Part shown: positions 42,606 to 51,981 of the stretch, one piece after another
Position numbering within the stretch: position 1 is the stretch's first letter
Layout of the letters: the number at the start of each line of letters is the position of its first letter
Assembly: GCF_029490015.1 (NCBI RefSeq)
Contig: NZ_CP120468.1
Span: forward strand, 62,001-126,000
Direction: 5' to 3'
Origin: Halobaculum limi
GTDB taxonomy: Archaea; Halobacteriota; Halobacteria; Halobacteriales; Haloferacaceae
DNA: 64,000 nucleotides
The notes under the pieces: model-generated
What the model was told of the DNA's origin: nothing
Databases searched by the model: none
Seen by the model: only the letters and a program-made list of their open reading frames with translations
Position numbers and translations under genes: made by a program

Positions 42606-43427
42606 TCAGTCGTCTCCCGCCGCCCGTTCGAGTCGCCGCCGTTCCTCCCGAAGCACCCGCTCCCAGACGCCGAACAGCGTCGAGTTGAGCCGGTAACTCG
42701 TGTCGACGTCGCGCACCCACGCGTCGTCGGCGAACAAGAGCTGTTGGAAACGTCGAATCCGCGGGGACAGCGTGTCACGCTCGTCGGTGTAGTACGCCGC
42801 CGACTCTCGGATCGTTCGCTCGACAAGCGTCTGCGGGACGTCGACGCCGGCCGCACGGGCCACGTCTGCGAACCACTCGGTGTGCAACACCGCGTCCGCG
42901 AGGACGAACGACCGCCGGAACGCCTCGACGCCGCCGGCGTCTCTGATGGCGTGGATTCGTTCGGCCCCCACCGCTAACTCCGCAGGCCGAGAAAATTCGG
43001 GCGACAGCGACGACCGGACGGCCGTCAAGTCGCCGCCGTCGGTCGCGTGCGTCCCGCCCGTCGCCGCCTGCTGGACGAACGGTTCGGCGACACGCCGGAG
43101 GCGCTTACGGGCGAGGGCGACCGGCCCGGCCAGCGCGAGTCGATACCACCGTGGCGTGTACGCGAGAAACGGCGGGCCGAACTCCGCGTCGCCGAGGTAG
43201 GTGGCCGCGACGACGGGCGCGACGCCGCGGGGGAGCGCCGTCTCCCCGCGCGACAGCGCCGCGACGGTCGGGTCGGGGTCGGCCAATGGGTCCGCGCCGG
43301 ACGGCCCGATGCCCGCGCGGTCGAACCCCATCCCGTCGGCCACGTAGTCGGTGTACTCCGCACCGGCGCGGAACCACTCTGCGAAGTCTGCCACCTCGTG
43401 GGCGGCCAGCAGTCGAAGCAGCGTCAC
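42606..43427 (-). CDS. conserved haloarchaeal protein, function unknown
   Basis: 273 residues from a GTG. The sequence is soluble and helix-rich: LLAAHEVADFAEWFRAGAEYTDYVADGMG at the N-terminus, AVLHTEWFADVARAAGVDVP in the middle and RRFQQLLFADDAWVRDVDTSY near the end. No enzyme motif recognised. Convergent with the kinase gene. Confidence 0.7.
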   Translation of the reverse strand: MTLLRLLAAHEVADFAEWFRAGAEYTDYVADGMGFDRAGIGPSGADPLADPDPTVAALSRGETALPRGVAPVVAATYLGDAEFGPPFLAYTPRWYRLALAGPVALARKRLRRVAEPFVQQAATGGTHATDGGDLTAVRSSLSPEFSRPAELAVGAERIHAIRDAGGVEAFRRSFVLADAVLHTEWFADVARAAGVDVPQTLVERTIRESAAYYTDERDTLSPRIRRFQQLLFADDAWVRDVDTSYRLNSTLFGVWERVLREERRRLERAAGDD

Positions 43428-43501
43428 TATCTGCTCGTGGAGGGCAGCGACCGTATGTGGCTCGGTCTAGCGGTGTGCCCGTGTTGTGCGACGCCACTCG
43501 C

Positions 43502-44701
43502 TCAGTTGCTGCCAGTCGCGTCGCCGGCGCCGTCAGTCCCGCCCGCGTCGCCGTGATCGCTCGCCTCGGGAGTCGTCTCCGAGGAGTCCGTATCAGCTGG
43601 ATGCGGATCCGAGCCAATGTCGACACCATCGGCGTTCACGTCGACTGGGTCGCCCGTGACGACGTGCGGGAACGCGTGGGCGACGACTTGGACGACGACG
43701 ACAGCAAGCAACGGACCGAGGAACAGGCCGTACCAGCCGAACAGCGCCGCGCCGAGGACGTACGCGAACAGCACGAGACCGGTGTGGAGCGTCCGCCCCG
43801 ACAGCACCGGCCGAACGACCGTCTGCGGCAAGATGTCGAGCAGGAGGAACGACGCCACGAGGAACGCGACTGGCGAGAGGAAGGAGGCGTCGGCGACCGC
43901 CGCCTCGCGGAACAGATACGCTGTCGCAGGGACGTACACGAGTTTCCCGACGACGATTGGAACGAACGTCGCGAGGCCGGTCAACAGCGCGAGCAGCGTC
44001 GGAACTGGGAGTGATACGGTCGCTGGCGCCACAGCGTTGTAGCCGTTGTACACGAGTACGGCCGCGGCCGTCACCCCACCGACGGTCGCAACGTTACCGA
44101 AGTATACTCGTTCGAGGTCGGCGTCCACCGCCCGCAAGAACGAGTACGCAGCCGTCTCCGCGTCTGCGACGCGTTCGCGTACCCACGCGTCGAGGCGTAC
44201 GCTGTCGCGCAGAAGGAAGAACGCCAGTGACAGCGACAGCGTGAGGTGCAACGCGCCAGTGGCGACGGTCCCGGTCGTTGAGAGGAACGTGGAGACACCG
44301 CTTTGCAGGCGGTCGAGACGGTCAAGGCGAGCGAGCGACGCAGGTGGCTCGCGAACCAGCGCCGAGATGGAGCGCGGGTCGCCGGGGAGCAAGCCCAACG
44401 CCGCGTCGACCGCGTCCGGATCGGCGACAGCCGTGAACTCGCGGAAAGCGACAACGCCAGCGTAGCCGACCAGCGTCAACACCGGCACGACCAGCGCCAG
44501 CATCGTGAGCGTCGCCGCGAGTGAGCGATTGTCGACGCGTGCAACTACCGCTCGGTGGACCGGTCGGGCGGCATAATAGACGAACAGACCGAGGACAACG
44601 GTACCGACGAATGAGTAGATGAACAGGCCGATGACGCCGGCCGCGATGAAGACTGCCGCGAGCCACAACTGTCTCGACCGCGATGGCGAACGCAGGTCCA
44701 T
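43502..44701 (-). CDS. AI-2E family transporter
   Basis: 399 residues with about eight helices. The family patterns are present: VLGLFVYYAARPVHRAVV near the N-terminus, the pair of coiled/amphipathic segments, and LPQTVVRPVLSGRTLHTGLVLFAYVLGAALFGWYGLFLGPLLAVVVV near the end. The family includes exporters of small molecules and Na+/H+ antiporters; the name does not imply AI-2 transport here. Acidic Gly/Thr-rich C-terminal tail. Confidence 0.9.
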   Translation of the reverse strand: MDLRSPSRSRQLWLAAVFIAAGVIGLFIYSFVGTVVLGLFVYYAARPVHRAVVARVDNRSLAATLTMLALVVPVLTLVGYAGVVAFREFTAVADPDAVDAALGLLPGDPRSISALVREPPASLARLDRLDRLQSGVSTFLSTTGTVATGALHLTLSLSLAFFLLRDSVRLDAWVRERVADAETAAYSFLRAVDADLERVYFGNVATVGGVTAAAVLVYNGYNAVAPATVSLPVPTLLALLTGLATFVPIVVGKLVYVPATAYLFREAAVADASFLSPVAFLVASFLLLDILPQTVVRPVLSGRTLHTGLVLFAYVLGAALFGWYGLFLGPLLAVVVVQVVAHAFPHVVTGDPVDVNADGVDIGSDPHPADTDSSETTPEASDHGDAGGTDGAGDATGSN

Positions 44702-45100
44702 ACGGCCCGGTTCACGCTCGCGTGGTGTGTAGCCTGTGGCTTACACAACTGCGAGGTGGTCTGTCAGCCCCTACTCGGCTACCCGCACCCTCGCCTCCAT
44801 CCGTGTGGCCGCCCAAACCGATGCACTCCTCATCGGCGCGAAGTACGCTCAGCGATTCGTGGTCGCCGCCCGATCCGGGGTGGTCAGGAGGTGCGGCCGC
44901 GTGAGTTCGCTCCACCAGTGTGTCGTCGTTTACGAGGTGCAGGCGAGCACGCGTCGTCAGATACGCGGAACGGTGCCGCCGCGGTCACGTCGGGGTGACG
45001 CGTACGAACGTAGCTCCTGCAAGAGATGTGAGCGCTGCAGGACCATCAGCGTCGTACACGAGCGCCGGACGGCCCGGGCAACTCGCACAGCGCCGCCGAC
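44702..45100. other. gene-poor stretch
   Basis: 399 bases between two minus-strand genes. Several short open frames cross it but none has haloarchaeal-type acidic composition, a ribosome site or a recognisable fold; a 67-codon minus-strand frame (44712-44915) is the least unlikely. A short inverted repeat TCCTGCA/TGCAGGA lies near 45025-45055. I see no gene that I can support. Confidence 0.5.
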
Positions 45101-46555
45101 TCAGCGGTAGCCCAGGGCGTCGAGGCGACGTGCGAGTTCGTCCGGGAGGTCGTCGTCACCCTCGTTAGCGCCGTCGTCGCGGTCAGCCGTGTCGCCGGCC
45201 GCGGGCGACCCGTCGAGTGCGGCCAGTCGCTCGTCTACGGCCCGTTCGAGCGAGACGAGTGTCTCACGAGGGACGACGTCGGGGTCGAGCGGGTCGTGTT
45301 CGGTCGGATCGGCCTCGCGGTCGAACACGCGGACGGCGTCGCCAGGGCCGCGGATGTACGTCCAGCGCTCGGTCCGCGCGGCGACGAGTGGCGTTCCGTC
45401 GCTCAGCCTGCGGGGAATCGGCTGACTGGTAACGGAGTCGCCCCGAATCGCGAGCGACGTGACCGGCCCGCGCTCGGGTGCGACGCCGTCGACGACGGTC
45501 GGGAGGAGGCTCTCGCCCGCGAACGACGTCGGCGGCGTGATGCCGAGCGCATCACACACCGTCGGCGGCACGTCGCTCAGTGGAACGACGTCGGACTCAC
45601 GCTGGGGCGGCGCGTTCGGGTGGTCGACGACGAACGGGACGCGAACGAGTTCGTCGTACAGTTTCGGGTAGTGCGCGAGGTGGCCGTGGTCGAGGAACTC
45701 TTCGCCGTGGTCGCCCGCGAGGACGACCGTCGTCTCCCCGCGCAGGCCCGCATCGTCGACGGCGCCGAGGACGCGGTCGACCGACTCGTCGATCTGTCGG
45801 ACGGACGCGTCGTAGAGGGCGCGAAGCGTCCGAAGCGTCGACTCGTCGACTTCCTTCCCGAGTCCGGCGCGAAGGTGGCCCAACAGCGTCTGGACGCTGC
45901 CCACTTCCCCGTCGGTGACGGCGCGAACGTGGCGGGGAGCGGGGACGTACGGCGTGTGTGCGTCCATATAGTGGAGCCACAGGAAGAACGGCTGGTCGGC
46001 GTCGTCCTCGGCAGCCGACTCGACGGCACGCAACGCGCGGCGTTCGAGCGCGTGGAGGTGCGAGGTGTCGACGGCGTGGCGACGTTCGCGGCCACGAAGC
46101 CGCGCGGCCGCGCTTCCGAGCGGCCAGCCGAGGTACTGCACCCAGCCGTTGACCGTCGGATGCGTGGTGAGGAATCGCCCGAGTGGGGTGCGACCGCTGT
46201 CGAGGAACGACTCGAACTCGTCGAAGCCGCGGTCGTAGCCGTAGTACTCCGTGATGAAGCCGTTGCCGGCGTTGACGCCGGTGGTTCGAACACCGGCAGT
46301 CGACAGCGTCTCTGCGAGCGTCGGGTCGGCGGCGGGTCCCGGCGTCGAGGCGTCCGCGAACACCGGACGGGCACCGAGGATATCGGGGAACGAGAACGGC
46401 GTCCAGTTGCCGCCCGCGATGGCTGCATCGAAGGTGGTTCCGCGCCGAACCAGATCACGCAGCGCCGGCGTGTGCGGCCCGAGGGCGTCAGCACGGAGCG
46501 AGTCGACGGTAATCAGGATGACCCCCCGTGACGGGGCGTCGCCTGCGACAGTCAC
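45101..46555 (-). CDS. sulfatase/alkaline-phosphatase-fold protein
   Basis: 484 residues. Metal-site elements ITVDSLRADALG (about 14-25), WLHYMDAHTPY and VLAGDHGEEFLDHGH are intact. The segment that should hold the formylglycine Cys (GGNWTPFSFPDILG) has none, so the activity is uncertain. The C-terminal about 40 residues are acidic. It belongs to the same superfamily as the 477-residue protein of the glycan locus but is not a close copy. No signal peptide, so it is cytoplasmic or membrane-associated. Confidence 0.83.
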   Translation of the reverse strand: MTVAGDAPSRGVILITVDSLRADALGPHTPALRDLVRRGTTFDAAIAGGNWTPFSFPDILGARPVFADASTPGPAADPTLAETLSTAGVRTTGVNAGNGFITEYYGYDRGFDEFESFLDSGRTPLGRFLTTHPTVNGWVQYLGWPLGSAAARLRGRERRHAVDTSHLHALERRALRAVESAAEDDADQPFFLWLHYMDAHTPYVPAPRHVRAVTDGEVGSVQTLLGHLRAGLGKEVDESTLRTLRALYDASVRQIDESVDRVLGAVDDAGLRGETTVVLAGDHGEEFLDHGHLAHYPKLYDELVRVPFVVDHPNAPPQRESDVVPLSDVPPTVCDALGITPPTSFAGESLLPTVVDGVAPERGPVTSLAIRGDSVTSQPIPRRLSDGTPLVAARTERWTYIRGPGDAVRVFDREADPTEHDPLDPDVVPRETLVSLERAVDERLAALDGSPAAGDTADRDDGANEGDDDLPDELARRLDALGYR

Positions 46556-46631
46556 AACGGATCGAAAGAGGAGTGAAGCCTGCGTAAACGTTTCTACGTC
46601 TCGTCAAAACGGCCCGCCCCGTCGCGACCGG

Positions 46632-46838
46632 TCACCCGCTTCTGTCGAACCGGAACTCCCGTCGGTCGACCGCGCCACACCGCGGGCAGATGTGTCGGTA
46701 CACCAGTCGCCGTTCGCGGTACGCGGTTCGCCACGTTCCGCCCTCGTCCGTGAATCCGCACTTCCCACACGTCGGGGCGTCACGGAGTTGCTCGCGGTAC
46801 AGTTCGAGAGCGCTGGTGCTCGGCCGCTTCATTGCCAT
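46632..46838 (-). CDS. small zinc-ribbon protein (HVO_0649-like)
   Basis: 68 residues. CGKC (TCGKCGFTDEGGTW) and CPRC (HICPRCGAVDRREF) form a four-cysteine zinc ribbon; the N-terminus (STSALELYREQLRDAP) is helical. It resembles small haloarchaeal zinc-finger proteins of the HVO_0649 type. Starts at ATG 46838; a second ATG two codons later is equally possible. Confidence 0.75.
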   Translation of the reverse strand: MAMKRPSTSALELYREQLRDAPTCGKCGFTDEGGTWRTAYRERRLVYRHICPRCGAVDRREFRFDRSG

Positions 46839-46915
46839 ACGATAACATACCTCTTACGTGGGTTTGAGACTACCTACCAAGTGCCTATCTGACCGCGAAG
46901 AACACCGGAGGCCGG

Positions 46916-47176
46916 TTAGGCGTCGTCGAACAGGTCGTCGACGGCGTCGCGGGCCGCGCGTGCGGCCTCGTCGGCCACCTGTTGTGCGTCGGCGGCCGCG
47001 TCCTCCGGTGGGTTGATGTACACGTCGACGTCAAGGACACCATCGACGAAGGTGACGGTGACGTCGAAGTCACGCAGTTCTGACTGTTTGTACCGGTCGA
47101 GGACGAGGCCTTCCGCCGCCTCGGAGGCGGTCTGCACGACCTCCTCGTCCGTCGGATCCGGTCGCTCCTCGCTCAC
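46916..47176 (-). CDS. DUF3194 family protein
   Basis: 86 residues, very acidic, with a central FDVTVTFVDGVLDVDVYI beta-hairpin between helices, as in DUF3194, which in archaea is regularly encoded beside prefoldin beta. It starts 3 bases after the prefoldin gene stop. Its biochemical role is not known. Confidence 0.85.
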   Translation of the reverse strand: MSEERPDPTDEEVVQTASEAAEGLVLDRYKQSELRDFDVTVTFVDGVLDVDVYINPPEDAAADAQQVADEAARAARDAVDDLFDDA

Positions 47177-47179
47177 GGC

Positions 47180-47575
47180 TTACGCGCCGCCGGCACCGGG
47201 GCCGCCGGGGCCCATCGGGCCGCCGCCCGCGCCGCCCTGCAGCATCTGCTGGAGTTCTTCTTGCAGGTCCTCGAACTGCTCTTGGACTTTCGACTCCTGG
47301 GAGTCGAAGCGCTCTGCGCGCATTTCCAGCGTGTCGACCTTCTCTTCGAGGTCGTCGAAGGCGGTCTCGTAGTCGGTCTCGACGAGGATCTCGCCGATCT
47401 CACGGTACATCGTCGACTCCTCGTCGACGTCTTCGAGCGCGTCCAGCGCGGCCTTCGCCTCGGTCAGCGAAGTCTGCGTGGACTGCTTCTGCTCTGCGAG
47501 TTGCTGGGCCTGCTCCTGCAGGTCCTGGAGTTCCTCGATCTTCTCTTGGGCTTCTGGCGGCAGACTACCCTGCAT
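47180..47575 (-). CDS. pfdB: prefoldin subunit beta
   Basis: 131 residues from the ATG at 47575 ([20 protein letters not shown]). Two long coiled-coil helices flank a beta-hairpin region around [16 protein letters not shown], the standard beta-prefoldin layout, with a Gly/Pro-rich tail ([12 protein letters not shown]). With prefoldin alpha it forms the hexameric holdase that hands unfolded proteins to the thermosome. GTTTTT about 33-38 bases upstream may be its own TATA box, which would uncouple it from pcc1. Confidence 0.93.
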   Translation of the reverse strand: MQGSLPPEAQEKIEELQDLQEQAQQLAEQKQSTQTSLTEAKAALDALEDVDEESTMYREIGEILVETDYETAFDDLEEKVDTLEMRAERFDSQESKVQEQFEDLQEELQQMLQGGAGGGPMGPGGPGAGGA

Positions 47576-47851
47576 ACACGGGCAGTTGTGCTTCGGGGTG
47601 AAAAACCCGGTCATCGGAGGCGAGGCGTGAGTGAGCGAGCGACGCGAGCGAACGAGCGCCTCGGATCAGCGGCGGAGCGGTCTCCGGGCCGCTCCGCCCA
47701 CAGAACAAGCGCGGTCGAACGAGTGGTGCGAGTGAGGCCGCGACTCTCCAGCGGCGAGGTCTGAAGGGCCGAGCCGCCGGCAAAGAGCGAGACGTGAGTG
47801 AGCGACCCGCGATCGAACGCGACAGCGTCTCGCGCCGCCGCTAACAGGTTC
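47576..47851. other. intergenic spacer with repeated GAG(C/T)GA-rich sequence
   Basis: 276 bases between pcc1 and prefoldin beta, genes that are usually close. GTGAGTGAGCGA occurs twice (about 47629 and 47794) amid other GCGAGCGA-type words, as in haloarchaeal low-complexity intergenic DNA. No coding region I can support; the right part near 47600 holds the pfdB promoter. Confidence 0.5.
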
Positions 47852-48115
47852 CTACTGCGAGTCGCCGACCGCCGCGACCGTCTCGGCGGCTTCGACTAAC
47901 CGCGTCCACGTGTTGACGCCCGCCCGCAGGGCGACGAGGTCGCGTGCCCGGACGACCACCTCGACGGTGTCGTCGGTTCGGGTCACGTCGGCGGTCGAGC
48001 GGTCGTCGTCGATGCCGCCGACCTCGACGCGAATCGCGTCGTGGACGACCCGTGCGCGCCGCTCGTCGGCGTAGGGAAACGAAAGAACAGCGCGGTGGTC
48101 GTACGTGTCGGGCAC
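47852..48115 (-). CDS. pcc1: KEOPS complex subunit Pcc1
   Basis: 87 residues with the Pcc1 fold: HRAVLSFPYADERRARVVHDAI, DVTRTDDTVEVVVRARDLVALRAGVNTWTRLVEAAE. Pcc1 dimerises at the core of KEOPS, which makes the t6A37 modification of ANN-decoding tRNAs. It is encoded directly after rpoP and rpl37ae, the usual archaeal order. Confidence 0.9.
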   Translation of the reverse strand: MPDTYDHRAVLSFPYADERRARVVHDAIRVEVGGIDDDRSTADVTRTDDTVEVVVRARDLVALRAGVNTWTRLVEAAETVAAVGDSQ

Positions 48116-48129
48116 GGCGGGCGCCCGCG

Positions 48130-48264
48130 TCAGTTGACTTCGACCGTCTTCACGTCGGGCGCACGCTCCTTGAGGAGCACGCGGTGGCCGCAGTACGGAC
48201 AGCGCACGCCGCCGTACTCGTCGAGTTCGACGTCGCGCTTACACCGGGAACACTTGTAACTCAT
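48130..48264 (-). CDS. rpoP: DNA-directed RNA polymerase subunit P (Rpb12/Rpo12)
   Basis: 44 residues, complete. The product starts [19 protein letters not shown] and continues [19 protein letters not shown], with four zinc cysteines as CSRC and CPYC. It is an essential small subunit of the archaeal polymerase core. It lies between rpl37ae (18-base gap) and pcc1 (14-base gap). Confidence 0.95.
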   Translation of the reverse strand: MSYKCSRCKRDVELDEYGGVRCPYCGHRVLLKERAPDVKTVEVN

Positions 48265-48282
48265 CTGTGAGAGGAGGGGTGA

Positions 48283-48561
48283 TTACTCGTCGACGCTCTC
48301 GTCTTCGAGCGCGGCGCGGATGCTACGCCGGACGGAGCGGCCGCCGGGCGTCTCGGGGCGGTACGCGCCGCCGGTGAACGTCTCGCCGGTCTCTTTGTTG
48401 ACCCACATACCGGTCCCGATGCGCTTGACTGAGTCGCCGTCGACCGTCGCGTTCTTCATCTGTGCTTCGATGTCGGAGACGCGCTTGCGGGCGACACGCC
48501 CGTATCGTGCGCCGAACCGGCCGGCGCTGCCGACCTTCCGCGCCTTCTTCTGTTCAGCCAT
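48283..48561 (-). CDS. rpl37ae: 50S ribosomal protein L37Ae (eL43)
   Basis: 92 residues from the ATG at 48561: [23 protein letters not shown] is the family N-terminus. The zinc cysteines found in most L37Ae proteins are replaced here ([19 protein letters not shown]), as is seen in haloarchaeal members that lack the zinc site. First gene of the rpl37ae-rpoP-pcc1 unit. Confidence 0.93.
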   Translation of the reverse strand: MAEQKKARKVGSAGRFGARYGRVARKRVSDIEAQMKNATVDGDSVKRIGTGMWVNKETGETFTGGAYRPETPGGRSVRRSIRAALEDESVDE

Positions 48562-48727
48562 ATGGGAGTCGGTTCGCCGTTCGGCGTCAAAAACCCCGCG
48601 AATCTCGTCTGGCAGTGTGACACCGAGTGTCGTCGTATCGGCGGCGACGACGCGGGTGTGTGACGAACGACCTCGTGGCACAGTTTTATCTCCGTGGGTG
48701 GCCGCTACTGTGCTAGGAGACGCCGGG

Positions 48728-49216
48728 ATGCTCATCGCCGAATTCAACCTGTCGACGCCCGTACTGCGTGACGCGCTTGCGGCCGCCCCCGAGGTCACCG
48801 CCGACCTCGAGCGGACGGTCGAGGGTGAGACCACGCGTATCGAGTTTTTCGCCCGTGGTGACGACCTCACGCGCTTCGAGGACGCCCTCGGAAACGACCC
48901 CTCCGTCGAGGACATCCGCATCCTCGGGGAAGGCCCGGACTTCCGATTCTATCGGGCGACGCTCGCACGCGAGGCGACCCGGCGGACGACGTACCACGCC
49001 TTCGCCGAGACCGGTGCACACCCCGTCTCGGCACGCGGCGACCACACTGGGTGGAACTTCCGCGTGCAGTTCCCCGACCGGGCGGCGCTAGCGCGCTACC
49101 GCGACAGTTGCCGCGAACGCGACGTGTCGTTCACGCTGCACGCCCTGTACGAGCGTGCCGACCCCCGCTCGGAGGCCGACGAGTACGGCCTCGCGGGCGA
49201 CCAAGGCACAGTCTGA
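48728..49216 (+). CDS. BAT-type regulator N-domain without its HTH (truncated)
   Basis: 162 residues from the ATG at 48728. The sequence ([17 protein letters not shown], then [14 protein letters not shown] and [19 protein letters not shown]) is the N-terminal domain of haloarchaeal BAT/DmsR-type HTH_10 regulators. In those proteins the linker reads YDLTDAQREAL-like and leads into the HTH. Here it reads [10 protein letters not shown] and stops, so the DNA-binding domain is missing. Downstream DNA (49217-49257) has no HTH coding in any frame. It is either a decayed gene or a naturally HTH-free partner. TTTTAT at 48684-48689 and AGGAG near 48715 could drive expression. Confidence 0.75.
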   Translation: MLIAEFNLSTPVLRDALAAAPEVTADLERTVEGETTRIEFFARGDDLTRFEDALGNDPSVEDIRILGEGPDFRFYRATLAREATRRTTYHAFAETGAHPVSARGDHTGWNFRVQFPDRAALARYRDSCRERDVSFTLHALYERADPRSEADEYGLAGDQGTV

Positions 49217-49257
49217 GCCGGCGGACGCGCCACACTGTTGGGCTCACTACCCCGCCG

Positions 49258-50031
49258 TCATCGCCGACTTCCTTCCTCGTCGAACCCGGCGTCGGTCAGC
49301 ACTTCGTTGAGGTCGTCCCGCACTCGCTCACCCATCTCGCGGTCGCCCGCGGTCGTGACGACGCGATTCTCTTGGACGCTGGAGCCGTCGCGAAGCAGGA
49401 GTCGGACGTTGCCGTGGTGGTCCGCGCGCGTCACCTTCGCGCGGAGGCCGCTCTGTGAGCCCTGTCCACCGGCGTCGATGGGGCCGGGAATGATCTTCTT
49501 GACGTGCGGGTGGCCCGCCGCCGTGAGGATGGCTTTCATCCCCGTGCGCTCGCCGATGAGCGTCGAGTGCGACCCGCCGAGTTTCGCCTCCGGCGGTGTC
49601 TCTACCACCTCCAGTGCGGGGTCGCCACGACGCTCCAACACCGCACCCACCGGGTCGTCGTCGGGTACGCGGTAGAACTCGTAGTGCAACTGCGCGCGGG
49701 CCTCCCGGAGCGGCGCACGCTCCCCGGCGGCGTACACCGTCTCCGGGCGCTTGCGGCGCACCTCGTCGGCGACGCGTCCGGCGAAGTTACGGAGGTAGAC
49801 GGTCGCCGTCCGCTCTCCGTCGTCCGGAACGGCAGTGACGGTCGTCTCGCCGAGGACCAGGTCGTGTGGGTCGAAGTCGTCGCCGGGATGCTCCGGTTCG
49901 AAGCCGAGCATCGTGAGCGTCGCGCGATCCGTCTCGAAGTCGACGACGACACTCTCGCAGTTGGCGGTGTCACAGGAGAGACAGTAGTCTCCGGGCTTTC
50001 GGAGGGACGAGCCACACCGCCGGCAGTTCAT
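49258..50031 (-). CDS. DUF2103 predicted metal-binding protein
   Basis: 257 residues. N-terminal zinc ribbon (MNCRRCGSSLRKPGDYCLSC) followed by a domain with VYLRNFAGRVADEVRRKRPETVY and the family block GGSHSTLIGERTGMKAILTAAGHPHVKKIIPGPI. DUF2103 proteins are archaeal and uncharacterised, and the ribbon hints at nucleic-acid binding. GATAAA on the plus strand at 50056-50061 (TTTATC on the coding strand) is a TATA box 25-30 bases before the ATG. Confidence 0.88.
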   Translation of the reverse strand: MNCRRCGSSLRKPGDYCLSCDTANCESVVVDFETDRATLTMLGFEPEHPGDDFDPHDLVLGETTVTAVPDDGERTATVYLRNFAGRVADEVRRKRPETVYAAGERAPLREARAQLHYEFYRVPDDDPVGAVLERRGDPALEVVETPPEAKLGGSHSTLIGERTGMKAILTAAGHPHVKKIIPGPIDAGGQGSQSGLRAKVTRADHHGNVRLLLRDGSSVQENRVVTTAGDREMGERVRDDLNEVLTDAGFDEEGSRR

Positions 50032-50055
50032 TGTCGACGTGAAGGGTGGCGCGTG

Positions 50056-50061
50056 GATAAA
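50056..50061 (-). promoter_or_regulatory. TATA box of the DUF2103 gene
   Basis: TTTATC on the minus strand, 25-30 bases before the ATG at 50031, predicting a leaderless transcript. Confidence 0.6.
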
Positions 50062-50113
50062 CGCGTTCGTTTGAGCCGTCTCGACAGGGGTAGCGACGCC
50101 GCGTCGCTTCGCT

Positions 50114-51484
50114 TCAGAGTCGCTCGGGGTCGCACTTCAGGTACTCCCGCAGCAGCGCCGTCGCGTACGACCCCGAGGGGAGCGCGAACCCGAACACTGG
50201 GTCGCCCTCCCGTTCAGAGACGGTCAAGTCCGTCGGCACCGCGATCGCCCGGCGCGTCCCCCGTGATTCGAACTCACCGGGTAACTCGAAGTCGTCCGGT
50301 TCGATGTCGAGGTCGGTCAGGATCTCCCGTTCTATTTCGCCCGGTTCGCCGTCCGCGAGGTCGGTTTCGGTCCCCACGAGTGGTGCGGTGACGAACGCGC
50401 GCCCCCGTTCACAGTGTCGGGCGAGCGTGTCGACTCGGCCATCTGTGGCTCGCTGGAGACGGTCCATATCCGGCTTCGGGAACGCGACGTCACGTTCGAC
50501 GAACGCCACCACGTCGCCCTCGACGGGGCGGGTGAACGGCAGGCCGCGACGCAGGCGCTCACTGAGGATGCGGTTGAACACGTACGACTGCGCGGCGTTG
50601 ACGAACAGTCGCTGGAGGTTCGAGGGGACGGCCTCCAGCGCTTCGCGCCAGTCGGCGCCTTCGTCGAGACGGTGGAGCATCGACCGCTCGTAGCGGAGGC
50701 GGCCCGGCATCGCGTCGAGGGCGACGCTCCAGTCCGGGTCGGCGCTGTCGGCTTGGTCTTCGACGACCTCGCGGGCACGCTGGGAGCCCTCCGGTTCAGC
50801 CTCGTTCGGGTTGCCGCAGTACGCCAGCACCGCCCCGCGCCAGTCGCCGCGGACGGCCGCGAGGCCGACCTCGTGGGTGACGGGCCGACGACTCCCGAAG
50901 CGCTGGTGCCCGAAGTAGTTGGGGACCGCCACCGCGACGGACCCATCTCCGTCCGTCTCGTCATCAGCCAGGTCGACTGTCTCCGGGTCCTCGCCCGCCG
51001 CGAACGCCCGAAGGTCGCGTGTGATCGGAGCGGGGTCGCCCTCGGCCTCGCGCACGCGAATCTCGAACTCGTTGCCCGCGAGGTCGCCGAAGGTGAGTGC
51101 CCGGCCGACGCGCCCGAGCACCTCGATATCAGCGCCGTCGAGGTCGGGGAGGTCGTCGGGGTCGGCGTCGCGAACGGTGAACAACTGCGTGGTGACGGCG
51201 TGTTTGTCCTTCGTGCCGGCCCACGAGACGCGTTCGCGACTCGCGCCCATCGAATCCGAGAGCGCGCCCGCGAAGTCGTTGGTGTCCCAGCCCCGAAGGG
51301 TGGCCCGCAGGAGGAGGAACGGGTACGACCCCTCGTGGGCGTCGAGTGGTTCTGGGTCCATCCGCTCGCGTTCGCGCACCCGGAAGTCCTCGGGCGCGAC
51401 GCGGAGGCGACCGCCGATGCCGTCGGCGTCGCTCACGTAGTAGTCGACGCCAGTCGCTCGCTCGCGAGGGTGTGCCTCCCGCAT
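50114..51484 (-). CDS. truD: tRNA pseudouridine synthase D
   Basis: 456 residues, the archaeal length. The catalytic Asp93 lies in [14 protein letters not shown]; other TruD patterns are APEDFRVRE near the N-terminus, [19 protein letters not shown] and [16 protein letters not shown]. It converts U13 of tRNAs to pseudouridine. Its ATG overlaps the pth2 stop by one base, so the two are co-translated. Confidence 0.95.
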   Translation of the reverse strand: MREAHPRERATGVDYYVSDADGIGGRLRVAPEDFRVRERERMDPEPLDAHEGSYPFLLLRATLRGWDTNDFAGALSDSMGASRERVSWAGTKDKHAVTTQLFTVRDADPDDLPDLDGADIEVLGRVGRALTFGDLAGNEFEIRVREAEGDPAPITRDLRAFAAGEDPETVDLADDETDGDGSVAVAVPNYFGHQRFGSRRPVTHEVGLAAVRGDWRGAVLAYCGNPNEAEPEGSQRAREVVEDQADSADPDWSVALDAMPGRLRYERSMLHRLDEGADWREALEAVPSNLQRLFVNAAQSYVFNRILSERLRRGLPFTRPVEGDVVAFVERDVAFPKPDMDRLQRATDGRVDTLARHCERGRAFVTAPLVGTETDLADGEPGEIEREILTDLDIEPDDFELPGEFESRGTRRAIAVPTDLTVSEREGDPVFGFALPSGSYATALLREYLKCDPERL

Positions 51485-51828
51485 CAGTACAGCGAGAGGT
51501 CGCCGGTCACCTTGTCGACGATGGCCTCGTCACCCGGCCCGACGGCGAGCGTCGTCACCGTCCCCGGGTCCAGTTGCGTGTGGCCCGCGTCGCGGATGAC
51601 GGCGTTCGGGAGGCCCTCGCGTTCGGCACGGTCCGCGAGTTCGAATAGCTGTGACTCGCCGGCAGCCTTGAGGACGACTTTCTTCTGCCCCTCACCTTTC
51701 CACGCGCGGGCGGTCTTCCCGTCGGCGTCCTCGTACGCCGACAGCGAGGCGTGAGCGACCTGTGCCGCCAGTTTGCCCGTTCCCATCCCGAGGTCGGTCC
51801 TGACGACGATGGCCTGCTTCATGCTCAT
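51484..51828 (-). CDS. pth2: peptidyl-tRNA hydrolase, archaeal type (Pth2)
   Basis: 114 residues. [27 protein letters not shown] is diagnostic, with Lys19, His26 and Asp12 at the active site; [22 protein letters not shown] completes it. It frees tRNA from stalled peptidyl-tRNA. Transcribed ahead of truD. The second Met (residue 3) is an alternative start. Confidence 0.95.
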   Translation of the reverse strand: MSMKQAIVVRTDLGMGTGKLAAQVAHASLSAYEDADGKTARAWKGEGQKKVVLKAAGESQLFELADRAEREGLPNAVIRDAGHTQLDPGTVTTLAVGPGDEAIVDKVTGDLSLY

Positions 51829-51981
51829 ACCTCGGAGTCGGAGAGCGACCGGGAAAGCCCTTCGTCACGGGGTAGGCACTCGGGAACCGCTTGTGTCTCT
51901 CGATTTTCGAACCTTGACCGGTGGTGCCCGTCCGTCGCACAGGCGGTGCGTAGTAAAGCGGATCAGACGCCTCTGTGTGGT

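Noticed and set aside
43502-44701. Reading the AI-2E transporter as evidence of AI-2 quorum sensing
   Set aside because: The family name is historical; no LuxS or AI-2 receptor gene is present.
44712-44915. A 67-codon minus-strand open frame in the gene-poor stretch
   Set aside because: No ribosome site or TATA box, no recognisable fold, and composition not clearly that of a haloarchaeal protein; left out as a gene but mentioned with the gap.
46280-46300. GGTTCGAA-type sequence recalling a tRNA T-arm
   Set aside because: No acceptor or anticodon stems around it; it lies inside the sulfatase-fold gene. No tRNA was found anywhere in the window.
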